Notes under the pieces: generated by a model
Databases searched by the model: none
Told to the model about the DNA's origin: nothing
What the model saw: the letters and a program-made list of their open reading frames with translations, nothing else
Shown: piece by piece, positions 5,356-6,832 of the stretch
Layout: each line of letters opens with the position of its first letter
Position numbering within the stretch: position 1 is the stretch's first letter
Assembly (NCBI GenBank): GCA_900556025.1
Contig: USNG01000052.1
Location: 1-6,832, forward strand
Reading direction: 5' to 3'
Origin: an uncultured Mycoplasmatota bacterium
GTDB lineage: Bacteria; Bacillota_I; Bacilli_A; RF39; UBA660
Length of the DNA stretch: 6,832 nt
Program-made: the position numbers and the translations under genes

Positions 5356-5438
5356 ATGAACAAAAAGGATTTTTAATTCTATCTCTAGTAATAATTATCT
5401 TCCTTTTACTATTCTTACTATTTATAGTATTAATATAA
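5356..5438 (+). pseudogene. Type I toxin-like hydrophobic mini-peptide gene, frameshifted
   Basis: ATG 5356 has a near-ideal AAGGGAGG ribosome binding site (5341-5348) seven bases upstream, but its frame reads only MNKKDF before TAA 5374-5376. The -1 frame from there is an uninterrupted membrane segment, beginning FLILSLVIIIFLLL and ending FIVLI at TAA 5436-5438. One extra base in the A5 run (5362-5366) or T5 run (5370-5374) would give a 27-residue peptide with two or three Lys then a single transmembrane helix. That is the form of type I toxins that damage membranes. The hydrophobic frame is open upstream to 5292 and could start at GTG 5319 or TTG 5334, but neither has a ribosome binding site. 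Small size, structured leader and likely antisense RNA support the class. It does not match Fst in sequence. Frameshift, sequence error or recoding cannot be separated here. Confidence 0.55.
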
Positions 5439-5472
5439 AAGAAAACCACCTAGCTCAGCAATGATTAGGTGG
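5437..5472 (-). terminator. Minus-strand terminator of the putative antitoxin RNA
   Basis: CCACCTA and TAGGTGG (5446-5452 and 5466-5472, 13-base loop) pair perfectly. On the minus strand the stem is followed by TTTTCTTTT, while on the plus strand no T-tract follows. It therefore ends minus-strand transcription within a few bases of the toxin-like stop codon. Confidence 0.7.
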
Positions 5473-5516
5473 AACCAACTTAATTGGCAACACTCAACAT
5501 GCAAAATTAAGTGTTT
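5437..5516 (-). ncRNA. Candidate antisense (antitoxin) RNA over the toxin mRNA 3' region
   Basis: A minus-strand RNA of about 80 nt, starting near 5516 and ending at the terminator 5472-5437, would be fully complementary to the 3' untranslated region of the toxin-like mRNA, which appears to continue to 5590. This is the layout of type I systems whose antitoxin overlaps the toxin 3' end, such as TxpA/RatA and BsrG/SR4. The terminator is good; the promoter is weak, so the RNA itself is inferred. Confidence 0.45.
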
Positions 5517-5522
5517 CTTAAT

Positions 5523-5549
5523 ATTTTATGAAGTTTCCTTCATCTACAA
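5523..5549 (-). promoter_or_regulatory. Weak candidate promoter for the antisense RNA, with a palindrome
   Basis: On the minus strand TTGTAG (5549-5544) and TAAAAT (5528-5523) are only 15 bases apart. A 6-bp inverted repeat with a four-base loop (ATGAAG / CTTCAT, 5528-5543) fills the spacer and could be an operator or an RNA hairpin. Confidence 0.3.
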
Positions 5550-5562
5550 ACATAATAACATT

Positions 5563-5595
5563 AAAACGACTTTTTAACAAGTCGTTTTATTCTTT
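5563..5595 (+). terminator. Plus-strand terminator, probable end of the toxin-like mRNA
   Basis: A perfect 10-bp stem (5563-5572 with 5579-5588, loop TTTAAC) ends in TTTT and is followed by ATTCTTT. It would end a plus-strand transcript of about 290 nt starting near 5300. On the minus strand the tail is poor, although it could also slow transcripts from the methyltransferase gene. The stretch 5596-5683 holds nothing else I recognise. Confidence 0.65.
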
Positions 5596-5683
5596 GCACG
5601 AAAAATTTAAGCATCAATCAATCTGCCGCTCCAAAGGAAGAAGTAAAACAAAAGAAACAGTTATTAATTATCAACTAATTTTA

Positions 5684-6643
5684 TTAGTTAAAATCTTTCT
5701 TTTTAAATACTAATAATTTACCATTATTTTTGTTAGTTTCTCTTTTTCTAACATTAATTTCCTCTATATTTTCTAAACTGAAACCTATTTTCGAAGCTAT
5801 TTCAATCCAATCTTGAATTAGCTTAATCCTTCTTGTATCTTCTAAATTAACTAAATGTAATCCATCATCTTTTGTATACATATAAATATTTTTTACAGTT
5901 TCAACAACAAAATTATTTAACCATTCATCATATTCTGGATATCTAATATAAGATTGTGTTTCACATTCGGTATATGTTTCATAATTAAAATAAGGAGGAC
6001 TACTAAAAGATAAATCAACCTTTCCTATTAAATCTGGAATAAAGATTTCAGATCCAAAATTATATATTGTAGCCGATGATTCATTGCATAATGTAGAAGC
6101 AATCCAGTTTCTAAAAATTAGTAATCTTTGATAAAGTTCATCATAAGGTTCAACCCCTACATAACTATATTTATATTTACTTGATAAAGCTCCAAGCATT
6201 CTACTTCCAAAACCACATGAATAATCGAATATGACAGCATCATCAAAAGGAACATATCGTTCATATATTTTTCTTGCTATTACTGGATTAAAATTTGAAA
6301 CTTTTCCAACCATAGATGAACTAAAAAAGAAATCCCTTAAATTAGCCACATCACTTTTCTGTTGATAAAAATTTTTATGATGTTCAATATATTCCAATGC
6401 TATTTTTAATAAATCATCATTATTTATTACTTCCTCTGGAGAATATTTTCCATTCTTTGACTTTGAACTAAGTATTAAATCATCAAAAAAATGATTTAAT
6501 ATTTTACTTATATTTCTATTTTCAACACTAAAATTCTGAGTATTTAATTGCTGTCCTTGAAAATCTATTAAAATTTTTCTCAAATAGTCATCATTATATC
6601 TTCTATATATGTTGTTTCTTATAGTTGCAAATCTTGATTCCAT
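5684..6643 (-). CDS. Solitary DNA methyltransferase with SPPY motif (N4-cytosine or N6-adenine type), 319 aa
   Basis: The enzyme would transfer methyl from S-adenosylmethionine to an exocyclic amino group in DNA. VIFDYSCGFGSRMLGAL (137-153) is motif I, the cofactor-binding strand and loop. YVGVEPYDEL (161-170) is motif II with acidic E165. DLSFSSPPYF (210-219) is motif IV. SPPY is usual for N4-cytosine enzymes; adenine enzymes more often have DPPY or NPPY. The order I then IV, about 70 residues apart with no large insert, leaves no obvious target-recognition domain, so specificity may reside in the N-terminal 120 helical residues. AGGTGG (6653-6648) fixes the start. No restriction nuclease or specificity subunit is present, so it is an orphan enzyme of the kind found in phages and islands. 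It lies next to a tRNA gene, a common integration site. Confidence 0.82.
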   Translation of the reverse strand: MESRFATIRNNIYRRYNDDYLRKILIDFQGQQLNTQNFSVENRNISKILNHFFDDLILSSKSKNGKYSPEEVINNDDLLKIALEYIEHHKNFYQQKSDVANLRDFFFSSSMVGKVSNFNPVIARKIYERYVPFDDAVIFDYSCGFGSRMLGALSSKYKYSYVGVEPYDELYQRLLIFRNWIASTLCNESSATIYNFGSEIFIPDLIGKVDLSFSSPPYFNYETYTECETQSYIRYPEYDEWLNNFVVETVKNIYMYTKDDGLHLVNLEDTRRIKLIQDWIEIASKIGFSLENIEEINVRKRETNKNNGKLLVFKKKDFN

Positions 6644-6661
6644 AAAACCACCTAGTTAACT

Positions 6662-6690
6662 ATTATACTAAAAGCTTCTATAAATTACTA
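6662..6690 (-). promoter_or_regulatory. Promoter for the methyltransferase gene
   Basis: On the minus strand a perfect TATAAT (6667-6662) lies 18 bases before the start codon, with a poor -35 (TAGTAA, 6690-6685) at 17 bases. The leader would be only about 10 bases. Confidence 0.45.
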
Positions 6691-6734
6691 TACAAGAATA
6701 TACCATATAAGATTCTAGCTTCCCTCAAGTAGAC

Positions 6735-6758
6735 AAAAAAACGAACCAAAATGGTTCG
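6735..6758 (-). terminator. Terminator of the tRNA-Thr gene
   Basis: A perfect 7-bp stem CGAACCA / TGGTTCG (6758-6752 with 6748-6742, three-base loop) is followed on the minus strand by seven T (6741-6735), 15 bases past the tRNA 3' end. Confidence 0.88.
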
Positions 6759-6772
6759 AATGTATGCCTTAT

Positions 6773-6832
6773 TGGTGCTGAAAATAGGAATTGAACCCAC
6801 AACCTACTGATTACGATTCAGTTGCTCTACCA
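6773..6832 (-). tRNA. tRNA-Thr (anticodon CGT), 5' end outside the window
   Basis: The minus strand shows the D-arm end GGTAGAGC, then an anticodon arm ACTGA-ATCGTAA-TCAGT with anticodon CGT (plus-strand 6813-6815), which reads ACG. A T-arm GTGGG-TTCAATT-CCTAT follows, with the acceptor 3' strand TTTCAGC, discriminator A and an encoded CCA ending at 6773. About 16 bases at the 5' end are missing at the window edge. The encoded CCA fits Bacilli and Clostridia. Confidence 0.92.

Noticed and set aside
5249..5449. 66-codon minus-strand open frame
   Set aside because: It is the antisense of the toxin-like gene and its leader, has no ribosome binding site, and begins inside the terminator hairpin.
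5528..5713. 61-codon plus-strand open frame
   Set aside because: It has no ribosome binding site, runs through the 5563-5588 terminator hairpin and overlaps the 3' end of the methyltransferase gene; composition is not protein-like.
1..6832. CRISPR array or long repeats
   Set aside because: No regularly spaced repeats were seen on either strand.

Overview
The window is very AT-rich. Its genes have strong AGGAGG-type ribosome binding sites and TTGACA/TATAAT promoters, often with an extended TGn -10, and short U-tailed terminators. Stop codons are mostly TAA, Trp is TGG, and the tRNA carries an encoded CCA. This fits a low-GC Gram-positive bacterium (Bacilli, Erysipelotrichia or Clostridia type). 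I cannot name the species. The region reads as accessory chromosome: mostly single-gene units, each with its own promoter and terminator, plus broken genes and small RNAs.

Left part (1-1750). At the left edge, on the minus strand, is the 3' part of an O6-alkylguanine-DNA alkyltransferase DNA-binding domain, with the PCHRV active site and a one-base frameshift. It overlaps the 3' end of a gene for a cytoplasmic HExxH putative metallopeptidase (201-941). The AT-rich gap 942-1323 holds two divergent promoters and a decayed DUF2812-like gene remnant (1054-1233). A plus-strand DUF2513-like gene (1324-1746) follows and ends at a bidirectional terminator.

Middle (1788-4860). An ArgE/DapE-type M20 metallohydrolase on the minus strand is preceded by a roughly 190-nt leader. 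The leader has a near-perfect promoter carrying an inverted repeat, a possible 22-codon leader peptide, a three-way-junction fold with alternative pairings, and a strong terminator 31 nt before the M20 start. This looks like an uncharacterised attenuator or riboswitch and is the best regulatory find here. Upstream are a second HExxH protein (3068-4069) and a small macrodomain-like protein (4206-4682), each with its own promoter.

Right part (4858-6832). A coiled-coil hypothetical protein is divergent from what looks like a type I toxin-antitoxin locus (about 5264-5590). That locus encodes a tiny, extremely hydrophobic peptide with a perfect ribosome binding site, interrupted by a one-base frameshift, and a probable antisense RNA over its 3' end. 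Then come a solitary DNA methyltransferase with an SPPY motif (5684-6643) and the 3' part of a tRNA-Thr(CGT) gene at the right edge.

Three of the protein genes are putative zinc enzymes (two HExxH proteins and the M20 enzyme), but they are separately transcribed and nothing in the sequence shows a shared pathway. The two apparent single-base losses beside short homopolymers (alkyltransferase, toxin) could be real decay or sequence error.
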